Shown piece after piece: positions 1 to 8,451 of a stretch of DNA of 51,530 nt. The stretch's first letter is position 1, and every line of letters starts with the position of its first letter. Both the position numbers and the translations under genes were made by a program. Source of the DNA: Bacteroidota bacterium (GTDB taxonomy: Bacteria; Bacteroidota; Ignavibacteria; UBA10030); assembly GCA_021813905.1 (NCBI GenBank), contig JAKAJH010000019.1, positions 1-51,530 on the forward strand. Direction: 5' to 3'. The notes under the pieces are model-generated. The model was not told the origin of the DNA, made no database searches, and saw nothing but the letters and a program-made list of their open reading frames with translations.

Positions 1-306
1 CTCGGTGCCGGCGACCCCCGGCAGATCACTCTCGTTGGCGATGATGTCGCGAACGAGAACTGGCACTTTTCGGTGGGGGACAACGGCGCGAGCATGGTAG
101 GCGATCTGCTCTGGTTCGGGCCCCTGCAGTGGTTCCAGACCTTCTTCTTCAGGACGCCTCTGGTGCATCTGTTCATCATGGGTTCCGAAGTGTATCATGA
201 CTATTACCGATGGCCGATTATGGACCGTCGGGCGTTTCAGCGCTGGCTCCGTGAGTCGCCGTGGGGCCGGTTGTTCGATTCGTATCCATCCGGCACGAAA
301 TCTTGA
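1..306 (+). CDS. C-terminal part of an unrecognised protein (5' truncated)
   Basis: The frame is open from the first base of the window and ends at TGA 304-306, so only the last 101 residues are visible. The tail is rich in Trp, Phe and Tyr: a hydrophobic stretch (roughly residues 34-60 of the visible part, containing LLWFGPLQWFQTFFF) is followed by a basic, aromatic segment (HDYYRWPIMDRRAFQRW). That could be a membrane-contacting or buried hydrophobic element. I do not recognise the family. The next gene begins 22 bases downstream on the same strand, so co-transcription is possible. Confidence 0.6.
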   Translation, partial: LGAGDPRQITLVGDDVANENWHFSVGDNGASMVGDLLWFGPLQWFQTFFFRTPLVHLFIMGSEVYHDYYRWPIMDRRAFQRWLRESPWGRLFDSYPSGTKS

Positions 307-328
307 GTCGGTATCCCGGTTGCCAGCT

Positions 329-1234
329 ATGTCGATGACCCCTCGCTCCAGGGCGGAGTGGATGCTGATCTCCGTCACGATTGTCTGGGGAAGTACCTTT
401 GTCATTTCGAAGGATCTTCTCCAGTATGTCTCTCCGTTCGCGTACATTACGGTCCGGTTCGGTATCGCGTCGCTGCTCTTTGCGGCGCTGGCGTTCCGCT
501 CGTTGCGGACCATCTCGCGGGCGGTGATCCTGCGCGGCAGCATCCTTGGCTTCCTGATGTTCGCCGGCTTCGCAACGCAGACCGTCGGCCTGCAGGTCAC
601 GTCGGCGTCGAAGTCCGCATTCATCACCGGCATGATGGTGGTGTTTACACCGTTGTGTCAGCTCCTGATCGAGCGCCGGGCACCGCGCATCGGCAATGTC
701 ATCGGCATCGGCCTCGTGACGGTCGGGCTGTACCTCCTGACCTCGCCGGAAGGCTCGGAATTCAACTGGGGGGATGGTCTGACCCTTCTCTGCGCGATTA
801 CCTTCGGCCTGTATATCGTGTACCTGGACATTTACGGAAAGCAGTACGACGCGGCACATCTGACGCTCATCCAGTTCGTTTCGACGTTTGTGTTCGGGGC
901 GATCGGTGCGGTGTTGGTGGAACCGATGCGATTTGAATTGACCAACGGGGTCGCGGGTGAGCTTGCGTATCTGATCCTTTTTCCGACGATCGTGGCGTTG
1001 TATGTACAGACGCGATATCAGAAGGACACCACTCCCACGCGCAGTGCCATCATCTTCTCGATCGAACCGGTACTTGCCGCCGGATTCGCGTATGTGCTTT
1101 TGGGAGAACGAATTGGCGCTGTCGGTGCGGTGGGCGCGGCGCTGATCTTTGCTGGATTGCTTGTTTCCGAACTCTGGGACGTCGTGGTCCGCAGGTCCCG
1201 GACGGTGCCGGACGTCGGTGCCTCGAAGGGCTGA
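329..1234 (+). CDS. EamA/DMT-family transporter, 10 TM segments
   Basis: A 301-residue polytopic inner-membrane protein made of two EamA repeats of about five helices each. The first repeat starts near residue 10 with the family-typical WGSTFVISK segment. The second begins around GDGLTLLCAITFGLYIVYLD, and the conserved SAIIFSIEPVLAAGFAYVLLGE stretch lies near the end. Members export or exchange small metabolites such as amino acids, nucleosides or drugs; the substrate cannot be read from sequence. I chose ATG 329 because an upstream ATG at 197 would add 44 non-homologous residues overlapping the preceding gene. A second ATG at 335 is possible. No strong ribosome-binding site is seen. Confidence 0.88.
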   Translation: MSMTPRSRAEWMLISVTIVWGSTFVISKDLLQYVSPFAYITVRFGIASLLFAALAFRSLRTISRAVILRGSILGFLMFAGFATQTVGLQVTSASKSAFITGMMVVFTPLCQLLIERRAPRIGNVIGIGLVTVGLYLLTSPEGSEFNWGDGLTLLCAITFGLYIVYLDIYGKQYDAAHLTLIQFVSTFVFGAIGAVLVEPMRFELTNGVAGELAYLILFPTIVALYVQTRYQKDTTPTRSAIIFSIEPVLAAGFAYVLLGERIGAVGAVGAALIFAGLLVSELWDVVVRRSRTVPDVGASKG

Positions 1235-1254
1235 CAGAAGTCTTCACGGGGGGC

Positions 1255-1283
1255 TTGCGGTTTCAATTCCCGCACCCTATATT
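1255..1283 (+). promoter_or_regulatory. Sigma-70-type promoter of the 1293 gene (leaderless geometry)
   Basis: A TTGCGG -35 (1255-1260) and a TATATT -10 (1278-1283) are separated by exactly 17 bases. Only nine bases lie between the -10 and ATG 1293, so the expected transcription start falls within about four bases of the start codon and there is no room for a Shine-Dalgarno. Inference from sequence only. Confidence 0.6.
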
Positions 1284-1292
1284 TGAGCCACC

Positions 1293-1706
1293 ATGAATCG
1301 GGTTGCCCGTTACACATTTCTCCTCGTGATCTGGGGTTGTTTCTCCGCACCGGCATTCGCGCAGCAACTTCAGGCGTTCTCGGTGAGCGCGGATCCGGCC
1401 GGTGGCGCGATCATCGTCAAGTGGTCGACCACCGATGAGTCCGGCATCGTGAGTTTTGACATCTACCGCCGCGCCGGCGGCCAGGGAGACTTTATCAAGA
1501 TCGGCGCTGTTCCTGCCCGAGGCGTGGCGTCGGATTATGTGTACGCCGACCACTCGGTCTTCAAGGTGGAGGATGGTCGATACGAGTACAAATTGCGCGT
1601 GATGTTATCCGCCGCTCCGCCCGTTGACACGAAGGTTGCCGAAATTTCCTTCCTGAGCTCCACGGCGCGACGAACCTGGGGAAGCATTAAGGCCATGTTC
1701 CGCTGA
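1293..1706 (+). CDS. Exported fibronectin III/Ig-like small protein
   Basis: A 137-residue protein with a clear Sec signal peptide (residues 1-23, hydrophobic core YTFLLVIWGCF, cleavage after AFA). It is followed by a single beta-rich domain of about 95 residues. The pattern SWDxxxGIVSFDIYRR and YEYKLRVM resembles one fibronectin type III repeat: alternating strands, a late Tyr-x-Tyr, and a Ser/Asp-Tyr turn. No catalytic motif is visible. It probably acts in the periplasm or at the cell surface, perhaps by binding. It has its own promoter just upstream and an intrinsic terminator just downstream, so it is monocistronic. Function unknown. Confidence 0.75.
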   Translation: MNRVARYTFLLVIWGCFSAPAFAQQLQAFSVSADPAGGAIIVKWSTTDESGIVSFDIYRRAGGQGDFIKIGAVPARGVASDYVYADHSVFKVEDGRYEYKLRVMLSAAPPVDTKVAEISFLSSTARRTWGSIKAMFR

Positions 1707-1738
1707 GACGCACGTGCGGATGGCGTCACGATAACACC

Positions 1739-1770
1739 AAAGCGATACATTGTTATCGCTTTTTCTGTTT
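1739..1770 (+). terminator. Intrinsic terminator after the FnIII-like gene
   Basis: AAAGCGATA (1739-1747) pairs with TATCGCTTT (1754-1762) around a 6-base loop, followed by a T-rich run (TTTTCTGTTT). It lies 33 bases after the stop of the 1293 gene. The downstream gene maf starts at 1780, so maf needs either readthrough or its own promoter. Confidence 0.8.
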
Positions 1771-1779
1771 CTGGAGGGT

Positions 1780-2421
1780 ATGAAGCGTCTCATCCTTGCA
1801 TCGCAGTCGCCCCGGCGGCGAATTCTGCTGCGTCAGATCGGATGCTCGTTCCGGGTGATGCCCAGCGGCGTGTCGGAGCGGCTCCGGCATTCTGAATCCC
1901 CGGGGCACAATGCGCGGCGGATCGCGTTGGAGAAAGCGCGGGATGTTGCTTCGCGGGTGCGGGAGGGGATCGTGGTTGGTGCCGACACCATTGTCGTGTT
2001 GGGCGGACGTTTTCTGGGAAAGCCGGCCTCGGCGGCCGAGGCCCGACGAATGCTGCGCGCGCTCAGCGGGCGCGAGCACCTGGTGTACACCGGATTTGCA
2101 TTGGTGGATGCCGCGAGCCGTCTTCACATGACGGGTGTGGAGCGGACTCGAGTGCGGTTCCGGAAGCTCGATGCGGCCGAAATTGACGCATACGTCCAAT
2201 CGGGATCTCCCATGGACAAGGCAGGCGCCTACGGCATTCAGGACGACTACGGCGCGGTGTTTGTCGAGCGTGTCAGCGGATGTTTCTATACGGTGGTTGG
2301 ATTTCCCCTGGCCCGATTCCATACCGAGCTTCAGGCGTTCACCCGGAAGCTCGAACACTCCTCTCAACGGGATTCTCATGGAAAGAAAAATTCGCGTACT
2401 GATCGCAAAAGCCGGTCTTGA
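1780..2421 (+). CDS. maf: Maf-family nucleotide pyrophosphatase
   Basis: Maf proteins hydrolyse non-canonical or modified nucleoside triphosphates (dTTP/UTP or m7GTP types) to monophosphates in the cytoplasm. The N-terminus carries the hallmark [10 protein letters not shown] substrate loop (residues 6-15). The catalytic GADTIVVL strand follows, then [12 protein letters not shown] and [14 protein letters not shown], which distinguishes canonical Maf. ATG 1780 is preceded by GGAGG (1773-1777). At 213 residues it is slightly longer than usual. The last 14 codons run into the next gene in another frame and read as a Lys/Ser/Arg-rich tail with no homology pattern. Confidence 0.92.
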   Translation: MKRLILASQSPRRRILLRQIGCSFRVMPSGVSERLRHSESPGHNARRIALEKARDVASRVREGIVVGADTIVVLGGRFLGKPASAAEARRMLRALSGREHLVYTGFALVDAASRLHMTGVERTRVRFRKLDAAEIDAYVQSGSPMDKAGAYGIQDDYGAVFVERVSGCFYTVVGFPLARFHTELQAFTRKLEHSSQRDSHGKKNSRTDRKSRS

Positions 2422-2782
2422 CGGGCATGATCGCGGCGCCAAAGTGGTGGCTGCCGCGTTGCGAGACGCAGGAATGGAAGTGATCTACACGGGACTGCGG
2501 AAGACGCCGGAAGCCATCGTCGAAGCTGCCCTTCAGGAAGATGTGGATGTAATCGGCATCAGTCTCCTGAGCGGCGCGCATATGACGGTCTTTCCCCGCG
2601 TCCGGAAACTGATGAAAGAGCGGAGGATGGACGATGTGGTTCTGTTCGGTGGGGGGATCATTCCCCAAAAGGACATTGAAGAACTGAAGAGGCAGGGTGT
2701 CGGAGAGCTGTTTACCCCCGGTGCATCGACGCGCGACATTGTCGCGTATCTTGAATCAGTGGTGTCCGCCCGGCAGAGCTGA
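2378..2782 (+). CDS. Solo cobalamin (B12)-binding domain protein, methylmalonyl-CoA mutase C-terminal type
   Basis: A 134-residue protein consisting of just the B12-binding Rossmann-like domain found at the C-terminus of methylmalonyl-CoA mutase (McmA2/MutB-C type). The base-off signature D-x-H-x-x-G is present as DGHDRG (residues 16-21). It is followed by the SLLSGAH and LFGGGIIP segments that contact the corrin tail. In archaea and some bacteria the mutase is split into catalytic and B12-binding subunits, so this could be the small subunit of such an enzyme. The catalytic subunit is not in the window. The start overlaps the end of maf by 44 bases, so the two are probably co-transcribed. Confidence 0.88.
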   Translation: MERKIRVLIAKAGLDGHDRGAKVVAAALRDAGMEVIYTGLRKTPEAIVEAALQEDVDVIGISLLSGAHMTVFPRVRKLMKERRMDDVVLFGGGIIPQKDIEELKRQGVGELFTPGASTRDIVAYLESVVSARQS

Positions 2783-2807
2783 GTCCGGGACCGGGCGACA
2801 GAAAACT

Positions 2808-2845
2808 AAAAACCCCGCCGGGATCGTTTCCGGGCGGGGTTTCTT
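2808..2845. terminator. Bidirectional intrinsic terminator between convergent genes
   Basis: AAACCCCGCC (about 2809-2818) pairs with GGCGGGGTTT (about 2832-2841). An A-run lies on the left side and a T-run on the right, so it can stop transcription from both the B12-binding gene (plus strand) and the cold shock gene (minus strand) that converge here. Confidence 0.88.
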
Positions 2846-2862
2846 GTTCGGGTAGAGCGGAC

Positions 2863-3066
2863 TTATGCGACCTTCGCCACTTTTACCGCCTGAAGTCCTT
2901 TCGGACCCTGCTCAACCTCAAACTCGACCTTGTCGCCCTCGTTGAGCGTCTTGTATCCGTCCCCGTTGATGGATTTGTAATGCACGAACACGTCTTCACC
3001 GGTACTTCGCTTGATGAAGCCGTATCCCTTCGCATTGTTGAACCACTTCACTGTACCCTGTTCCAT
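2863..3066 (-). CDS. csp: Cold shock protein (CspA family)
   Basis: A 67-residue single CSD/OB-fold protein that binds single-stranded RNA and DNA and acts as an RNA chaperone. Both nucleic-acid-binding motifs are intact: RNP1 as KGYGFIK (residues 13-19) and RNP2 as DVFVHY (residues 25-30). The length is standard for CspA-type proteins. An AGAAGGA ribosome-binding site lies just upstream. The upstream gene on this strand ends at 3330, leaving about 260 bases that probably hold its promoter and 5' UTR. Confidence 0.97.
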   Translation of the reverse strand: MEQGTVKWFNNAKGYGFIKRSTGEDVFVHYKSINGDGYKTLNEGDKVEFEVEQGPKGLQAVKVAKVA

Positions 3067-3329
3067 AAGGTCCTTCTACCCTTATAGTGTTGAACATGGA
3101 CACCGGGTCTTTGTTCCCAAACGCAGCAGACGTGCTGTTCGTGGACTATCGCGTCTGCCTTGTTCAGCTCGGTACAGTTCTCCGGATGGGCGGCTGTCGA
3201 ACATCCGATGACACAACCGTGCGTATCCCGGGGCGACCTGAAGCTAAAACGGCGATGAAACAAAAACGGTGTGTTGGATTACGGCCGTAACTTACGATTT
3301 GACCCAGTAAAAAGCAAGCGAACCGGGGT
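3067..3329 (-). other. Intergenic region upstream of csp
   Basis: 263 bases with no credible gene. It should hold the csp promoter and 5' leader (CspA-type genes often have long regulatory leaders), but I could not find a convincing -35/-10 pair. A 12-base perfect palindrome, TTACGGCCGTAA, lies at 3279-3290, shortly after the stop of the PolB-like gene. No U-tract follows it. Confidence 0.4.
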
Positions 3330-5657
3330 TCACGGCTCCTCGTCAGAATCTGCAAGCCAGATGCTGAATTCGTCGGCGCTTGCGGAGCGGATCGGGGATG
3401 GTTCTGATGCCGCCGGCTCAGCCACCCGGACGGGCACCTCGATTCCCTCGGCGGTGAAGCCGAAAAGATCATCCATTGAGAAAATTCGCTCAAAATGGCC
3501 TTCCCGAAAGAAGTCCCGGAAACGGGAAGCCGCCTCACGGAGGCGATGAAGATAGTACGCAGTGTTCTCGTCCGGGAGGTTCGGGTCCCACTCCTCGGCG
3601 ATCCGGCTGCTCTCGGCGATGCGCACATCTTCGTCCGTGCCGGTGACGTAGTATGAAATGCGCATGCCCGGCGTGACGTACAGGCTCGCGCGTCGCGCGG
3701 CTTCGTGCGCCGCGGAGGCGTTTCGATCCCCGGACGACATGGCTTGCTGATATTCATCGAACGATTCGTGTGCGATCTCCGAGCGGCAGAAGTCAGCTAC
3801 CTGCCACCGGTGAGTCCGAATCATTGTGTGGAAGGATGCAAAGGTGTGGTGAAGCCGGTTGAGATCCTCCATCAGAAGGCACTCGAGGCAGCGCTGCACG
3901 AATAGACGGACGAAGCGCTCAGACGTGCGTGGAATGAGCGATGCTCCGTGTACGACAAGCCGACCGTGCTCATCGAGAAGCGCGAATGACCGTTCGTTGT
4001 ACGAGAGCATCGCGCGGAATCGCTCACCGTTTTCCGGTTGAACCGCCGAAGGACACGCTTCCGCGATGCGCTGCACAAACAGCTCTTCGTTGGAGCGCCC
4101 GACAATATTGTCCGGGATGACCAGGTAGGTGCCGTCGATGCCGGATTGGATCGGCACGCCGTTGAACCGTTCCGCCGTCCGCGCAAGTTGCGTCAGCGAA
4201 TCGGTCAGCGCGGCGGTGAAGGCATCCGCCTGAATGCGGTCGCCGAACAGCAGGCGCGGATTTCCGATGTAGGCCGGAATGGCTCGAAGCAACGCCCGGA
4301 TGGCCACCGGATCAGAGGTCTTCCGCTCACGGTGGGCTGACAACAAGGCATCGGCAAACTGGCGGACGACGCCCAGCACATCGGAACGGCTGTGGGCGGT
4401 GCGTTCCAGCACCAGCCGGGCTCCAAGTGCATCATGACTGACACGCAGGACGTTTCGAAAGAGGCCGGTTCGGAACAGGATGCCGGGAGCGGAGGCGCCG
4501 CCGGGAATTTCCGGCCGGGGAATTGAATGCTTTTGCCGGATATACTCACGCAGCAGGATCGACTCGATCCTGGCCGACATCCCCAACTGCACGGTCACGG
4601 GGAGGGTCAGCGGGCACATTTTCGTGTGTTCGAACGGGACGGGGAGAAGGCGCTCGGCTATGGCGCGGGCACATCGGGCGCGCTGCAGCGCGAATGCGGC
4701 AGCCTCACCCCGACCGGACGTCCACAGCGCTTCCTGATCCGCCGCGGAGAGTGGCGGAGGCAACTCCGCGCTGAGGCCGAGATCGTCCGCAATCGACCGG
4801 AGTGTCGGCGGATCGGCGAGCCGGAGCGTCGCGGCGTGGTCACGGATGAGGTGGGACAGGTCGATAAGATGACGACCCGGCGCTTCGTACTGGATCCTTT
4901 CTGTTTCTCCCGTCGGCGACCAGCCGCGAACCATTCCTTCGCGGAGAGGCCTGGCGTCGCGGCCCAGGACGAAGCCATCGACGGTGTCCTCCGCCAGCGC
5001 ATGCAGGAAGGGGAGGATCCGGTCGGTCAGGCCGATCCCTTCGACCACATCGGCATCTGCCCCGGCGATCCATTCCGCCACTTCATGCAGGATGCCGTCG
5101 GGGGGATTCACTCGGCTGTCGAACGTCTTCTCCGTACCTCCGGACGAGGTGAGGGCGAGGATCCAGTCCGATGGTTCCTTCGAGGCGGATCGCCTCACCG
5201 GAGCGCGCGGGCGGAGGAAGAGCTCCATCTGCACTCGCCGGAGATCGGCGAATGTCATTCCCTTGAACAACGTCACGCCGGACTGCGCGAGATACTGTCG
5301 GATGGGATCCGGGCGAAGGAAGAGTGCGTCGACCTCGTAGAATGCCGAGGCCTTGGAAGCACGTGTCTTGTTGTACTGCCGGAGGACGCGATGCACCGCA
5401 TCCCACATATCGCTCCAGCGCGAAAAAGCCACGAGCGTCCGGCAGGCGTTTGCGCCGGCAAGCTCTTTCATCCAGTACTTGCCGGGAACGTCGCGTAGAA
5501 GGTCGGGATCGGTCAAAAAGAAAAACGGGAAGAACTCCACATCGCGATGGAGCGTCTTCCCGTCTTCCCGCCGGTGCAGCCGGACCGTCTGGTCATCCAG
5601 CAGCGACGCGGCGACGATCCGTTCGTCCGGATTATGTCCGAACAGGATGGGATTCAT
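3330..5657 (-). CDS. Family B DNA polymerase homologue with degenerate catalytic motifs
   Basis: The 775-residue frame matches the PolB layout end to end. An N-terminal domain comes first, then an exonuclease-like region (DVVEGIG...LGRD, residues 204-234; GRHLIDLSHLI, 261-271). The palm approach follows (TVQLGMSARIESILLREYIRQ), then finger and thumb regions with a KKRYA-like segment (MLSYNERSFALLDEHGRL, 550-567). The active-site motifs are lost. Where motif A should read DxxSLYPS there is SHDALGAR (407-414). The motif B lysine and NSxYG are gone (RALLRAIPA, 454-462). Motif C DTD reads GID (506-508). The exonuclease acidic residues are missing too. The frame is long and intact, so it is probably a selected, non-catalytic protein. 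It starts 6 bases after the SPFH gene. Confidence 0.75.
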   Translation of the reverse strand: MNPILFGHNPDERIVAASLLDDQTVRLHRREDGKTLHRDVEFFPFFFLTDPDLLRDVPGKYWMKELAGANACRTLVAFSRWSDMWDAVHRVLRQYNKTRASKASAFYEVDALFLRPDPIRQYLAQSGVTLFKGMTFADLRRVQMELFLRPRAPVRRSASKEPSDWILALTSSGGTEKTFDSRVNPPDGILHEVAEWIAGADADVVEGIGLTDRILPFLHALAEDTVDGFVLGRDARPLREGMVRGWSPTGETERIQYEAPGRHLIDLSHLIRDHAATLRLADPPTLRSIADDLGLSAELPPPLSAADQEALWTSGRGEAAAFALQRARCARAIAERLLPVPFEHTKMCPLTLPVTVQLGMSARIESILLREYIRQKHSIPRPEIPGGASAPGILFRTGLFRNVLRVSHDALGARLVLERTAHSRSDVLGVVRQFADALLSAHRERKTSDPVAIRALLRAIPAYIGNPRLLFGDRIQADAFTAALTDSLTQLARTAERFNGVPIQSGIDGTYLVIPDNIVGRSNEELFVQRIAEACPSAVQPENGERFRAMLSYNERSFALLDEHGRLVVHGASLIPRTSERFVRLFVQRCLECLLMEDLNRLHHTFASFHTMIRTHRWQVADFCRSEIAHESFDEYQQAMSSGDRNASAAHEAARRASLYVTPGMRISYYVTGTDEDVRIAESSRIAEEWDPNLPDENTAYYLHRLREAASRFRDFFREGHFERIFSMDDLFGFTAEGIEVPVRVAEPAASEPSPIRSASADEFSIWLADSDEEP

Positions 5658-5663
5658 TCATGG

Positions 5664-6428
5664 CTACTTTTTGAGCTTGTCGCCGCTCAGGAACGGAGTC
5701 AACAGGTCAATCGGAACCGGGAAGATCGTCGTGGAGTTGTTCTCGGTGGCGATCTCACGGAGCGTCTGCAAATAACGAAGTGTCAGCGCGCTCGGCTGCT
5801 CGCTGAGGATCTTCGCCGCTTCCGAAAGCCGCTGTGACGCCTGGAATTCTCCCTCCGCCGCGATGACCTTCGAGCGTCGTTCCCGTTCGGCTTCGGCCTG
5901 CTTGGCCATGGCACGCTGCATTTCCTGCGGCAGGTCGATCTGCTTCACCTCCACGGTGGAGACCTTAATGCCCCACGGCTCCGTGTGGTTGTCGATAATC
6001 TGCTGGAGCTTCTGGTTGATCTTGTCGCGCTGCGAGAGCAGATCGTCGAGCTCGGATTGACCCAGGACGCTCCGCAGCGTGGTCTGGGACAGCTGGGACG
6101 TGGCGAAGAGGTAATTTTCCACCTCGACGATGGCCTTTTCGGGATGCATCACGCGGAAGTAGATGACTGCGTTTACCTTGACAGAAACGTTGTCCTGCGT
6201 GATGATGTCCTGCGGCGGCACATCCATGGCGACGGTGCGCAGCGAGACCTTCACCATCCGCTCGATGAACGGCCAGAGCCAGATGATGCCGGGTCCCCGA
6301 ACCCCCTCCAGCCGACCGAGCCGAAACACCACGCCACGCTCGTACTCGCGGAGAATCTTTACTGAATTGGCGATCAGAAGAACCAAAAAGAAGACGGCGA
6401 TCGTCATGAGGACTCCAAACGGTTCCAT
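5664..6428 (-). CDS. SPFH/stomatin-like membrane protein (slipin)
   Basis: A 254-residue protein with an N-terminal membrane hairpin (residues 6-24) and a stomatin/prohibitin SPFH domain ([20 protein letters not shown], then [23 protein letters not shown]). It ends in an Ala/Glu/Arg-rich helix ([19 protein letters not shown]) used for oligomerisation. Slipins form ring-like scaffolds that organise membrane microdomains. They are typically encoded beside an NfeD protease that cleaves the slipin C-terminus, and here the nfeD gene lies 16 bases upstream. ATG 6428 was chosen over an extended frame because it has an AAAGGA site and begins at the membrane helix. Confidence 0.95.
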   Translation of the reverse strand: MEPFGVLMTIAVFFLVLLIANSVKILREYERGVVFRLGRLEGVRGPGIIWLWPFIERMVKVSLRTVAMDVPPQDIITQDNVSVKVNAVIYFRVMHPEKAIVEVENYLFATSQLSQTTLRSVLGQSELDDLLSQRDKINQKLQQIIDNHTEPWGIKVSTVEVKQIDLPQEMQRAMAKQAEAERERRSKVIAAEGEFQASQRLSEAAKILSEQPSALTLRYLQTLREIATENNSTTIFPVPIDLLTPFLSGDKLKK

Positions 6429-6444
6429 AACGGTTCCTTTCGTT

Positions 6445-7812
6445 CTACCGCGGTGAGAACTCTTCCACTCGAAGAGAGAGATTGCGGATCTCGACCACCC
6501 GTACGGGCCGGCCTTGGGCAATGCGTGCTCCTGCGGATTCGGCCTGCCACAGTTCACCATGGACCCGGACCGTCCCGGCCGGGTCGAGCGTGCTGACGGC
6601 CTCGCCGACCTCGCCAACAAGGCCTTCGATGCCGGTGGTGGGCTTTCTCCGCTGCACGCGGAGGCCGAGGGTCAGGATGACGGTGAAGAACAACGTTGTG
6701 ACCACGACGCCGGAGATGATGACGGTCCACGAGAGCTGAACAACCTCGAGGACCGACGGAGTGCGGATGAGCATAACGGATCCCAGAAACAGGGAAATGA
6801 CGCCGCCGATCGCCAGCAACCCGTGACTGGTGATCTTGATTTCCAGCAGGAAAAGCACGACGGCGAACACGATCAGGGCAAGTCCGGCATAGTTGATGGG
6901 GAGCGTATGCAGGGAATAGAACGCCAGGATGAGGCTGATCACGCCCACGACGCCCGGGAAGATCGAGCCGGGATTGTACAGCTCGAACAAAAGGCCGTAC
7001 AGGCCGAGCATGAACAGCACGTAGGCGATGTTCGGATCGCTCAGAAGATCCAGCAGCCGTTCCGTCCAGGTCATCTCTTCAATCTCGATCCGGGCTCCGC
7101 GCGTCGCCAGTCGCACCGTGTCCTCCGCCAGCGCGATCGTCTGTCCGTCGATGCGATCCAGCAACTCGGTCGGAGAACGCGCGATCAGATCGATCACGTG
7201 CAGATTGAGCGCTTCGGTCTCCGTGATCGACAGACTCTGCCGCACGGCATCTTCAGCCCAGGTCAGATTCCGGTTCCGCTTCTCAGCGATCGAACGGATG
7301 AAGGCGGCGGCATCGTTGGTGGCCTTCTCGTTCATGATCGAGTCGGGACCACCCTGCAGGGACACGGGATGCGCGGCACCGATGTTCGTTCCGGGAGCCA
7401 TGGCGGCAATGTGGGCGGCCATCGTCACGAACACACCGGCCGATCCGGCCTGCGCTCCGCCGGGAGCCACATACACGATGACCGGCACTCGCGCGGCCAG
7501 AATGGCGCTGACGATCACGCGCGTGGACTTCAGCAATCCGCCCGGCGTGTTGAGCTCGATGACGAGGCACTGGGCGTTGCGTTCGGCCGCATCGCGGATG
7601 CTGCGTTCGAGAAATTCCGCGGATGAAGGATTGATGGCGCCGTCGAGCTTCACCAGAAGGACGGACCGTGCCGGCTGGGGCGCAAGGCTGGCAGAGCACA
7701 GGAAGAGCGTCAGACAGGCAACGACAACCCGCCGGACAAGCGTGGCACCCGCCCGGGGGAATCGGGAGGCCGGCGCGGTTACCGGAGTCCGGCTCATTGG
7801 TGAAGGTTTCAT
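6445..7812 (-). CDS. NfeD-family membrane-bound serine protease (ClpP-like domain plus NfeD OB fold)
   Basis: A 455-residue long-form NfeD. A signal-anchor ([15 protein letters not shown]) leads into a ClpP-class periplasmic protease domain. There, PGGLLKST and the nucleophile-containing GGAQAGSAG fit the family, with a Lys in the following helix region as general base. Four or five TM helices come next ([21 protein letters not shown] onward), then a C-terminal NfeD OB-fold domain of about 65 residues ([27 protein letters not shown]). It probably cleaves or regulates the SPFH partner just downstream. The open frame continues upstream through the tRNA-Ser, but translating a tRNA is not credible, so I used ATG 7812 (7797 also possible). 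Confidence 0.93.
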   Translation of the reverse strand: MKPSPMSRTPVTAPASRFPRAGATLVRRVVVACLTLFLCSASLAPQPARSVLLVKLDGAINPSSAEFLERSIRDAAERNAQCLVIELNTPGGLLKSTRVIVSAILAARVPVIVYVAPGGAQAGSAGVFVTMAAHIAAMAPGTNIGAAHPVSLQGGPDSIMNEKATNDAAAFIRSIAEKRNRNLTWAEDAVRQSLSITETEALNLHVIDLIARSPTELLDRIDGQTIALAEDTVRLATRGARIEIEEMTWTERLLDLLSDPNIAYVLFMLGLYGLLFELYNPGSIFPGVVGVISLILAFYSLHTLPINYAGLALIVFAVVLFLLEIKITSHGLLAIGGVISLFLGSVMLIRTPSVLEVVQLSWTVIISGVVVTTLFFTVILTLGLRVQRRKPTTGIEGLVGEVGEAVSTLDPAGTVRVHGELWQAESAGARIAQGRPVRVVEIRNLSLRVEEFSPR

Positions 7813-7859
7813 GATTGGTCGCAGGGGCACTGCGTCCGGTGTGGATGGCACCACTTGCG

Positions 7860-7948
7860 CGGAGAGGGAGGGATTCGAACCCTCGGTCCCGCGTAAACGG
7901 GACACACGCTCTCCAGGCGTGCCAGTTCAACCACTCCTGCACCTCTCC
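7860..7948 (-). tRNA. tRNA-Ser (anticodon GGA)
   Basis: An 89-nt class II tRNA on the minus strand. It has acceptor GGAGAGG/CCTCTCC with discriminator G, and anticodon stem CACGC/GCGTG with loop CTGGAGA giving anticodon GGA. A long variable arm (GTCCCG...CGGGAC) and a T-arm GAGGG-TTCGAAT-CCCTC follow. It reads UCC/UCU codons. No CCA is encoded. nfeD begins 48 bases downstream and could share its transcript. Confidence 0.96.
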
Positions 7949-7965
7949 GGATGAGAACGTGTCGC

Positions 7966-7994
7966 ATGATAGGAAACAATCGCCGGAAATGCAA
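7966..7994 (-). promoter_or_regulatory. Promoter of tRNA-Ser(GGA)
   Basis: On the minus strand TTGCAT (complement of 7989-7994), 17 bases, then TATCAT (complement of 7966-7971). The expected start lies about 10 bases before the mature tRNA 5' end, the normal layout for a tRNA gene. Confidence 0.7.
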
Positions 7995-8062
7995 CGCATT
8001 GATTTTCACTCGTTTTTTTGACAGCTTGCACGCGACCACCACCGCGGACGAAGACTCCGGAA

Positions 8063-8440
8063 ATGAAAACCACCATCCTCATCGCCGAAGACCAGCAGCA
8101 TATCCGGCGATTGATCGAATACAAGCTGACCAACAGCGGCTACGAGGTCGTGGCGGTTGAGGATGGATCGCAAGCGCTTGCGACGGCGAAGACTCTGAAG
8201 CCGGCGCTCATCCTGCTCGATGTTATGATGCCGTTAATGACAGGGTTCGAGGTGTTGGCTGCCCTGAAGCAGGATGCGGTGACGAAGCAGATCCCGGTGC
8301 TCCTGGTGACGGCGCAGAGTAAGGAGGACGAAGTGTTGAAGGGACTCGAGATGGGGGCGGAGGATTACATCACGAAGCCGTTCAGTCCCAATGAGCTTGC
8401 CGCGCGTGTCCACAAGGCGCTGATGCGCTCCACCCGATGA
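8063..8440 (+). CDS. Single-domain response regulator (CheY-like receiver)
   Basis: A 125-residue stand-alone receiver. The acidic pocket is in ILIAEDQQ, the phospho-acceptor Asp in ILLDVMMP, the conserved Thr in LLVTAQS and the Lys in YITKPFSP. It has no DNA-binding or enzymatic output domain, so it must act by protein contact. ATG 8063 gives the standard receiver N-terminus; an upstream GTG at 8018 would add 15 unrelated residues. It precedes the HEAT-repeat protein and glycosyltransferase on the same strand and may control them post-translationally. No histidine kinase is encoded nearby. Confidence 0.93.
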   Translation: MKTTILIAEDQQHIRRLIEYKLTNSGYEVVAVEDGSQALATAKTLKPALILLDVMMPLMTGFEVLAALKQDAVTKQIPVLLVTAQSKEDEVLKGLEMGAEDYITKPFSPNELAARVHKALMRSTR

Positions 8441-8451
8441 GCCGGTTCGTT

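Noticed and set aside
3067-3140. Sigma-70 promoter for csp
   Set aside because: CTATAAG lies about 20 bases before the start codon, but no TTG-type -35 is found 17 bases upstream of it.
3279-3290. 12-bp palindrome TTACGGCCGTAA after the PolB-like gene as a terminator
   Set aside because: It has no loop beyond four bases and no U-tract, and a single 12-bp palindrome in 51 kb is not remarkable.
3330-5657. Treating the PolB-like gene as a pseudogene
   Set aside because: The frame is intact for 775 codons, without frameshift or stop, and fold-specific segments are kept. Loss of catalytic residues alone does not show decay.
7860-7905. nfeD start upstream at 7905 inside the tRNA-Ser
   Set aside because: The extra N-terminus (ending NPSLSA) is the usual translation of a tRNA-Ser T-arm. 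The real signal-anchor begins after 7812.
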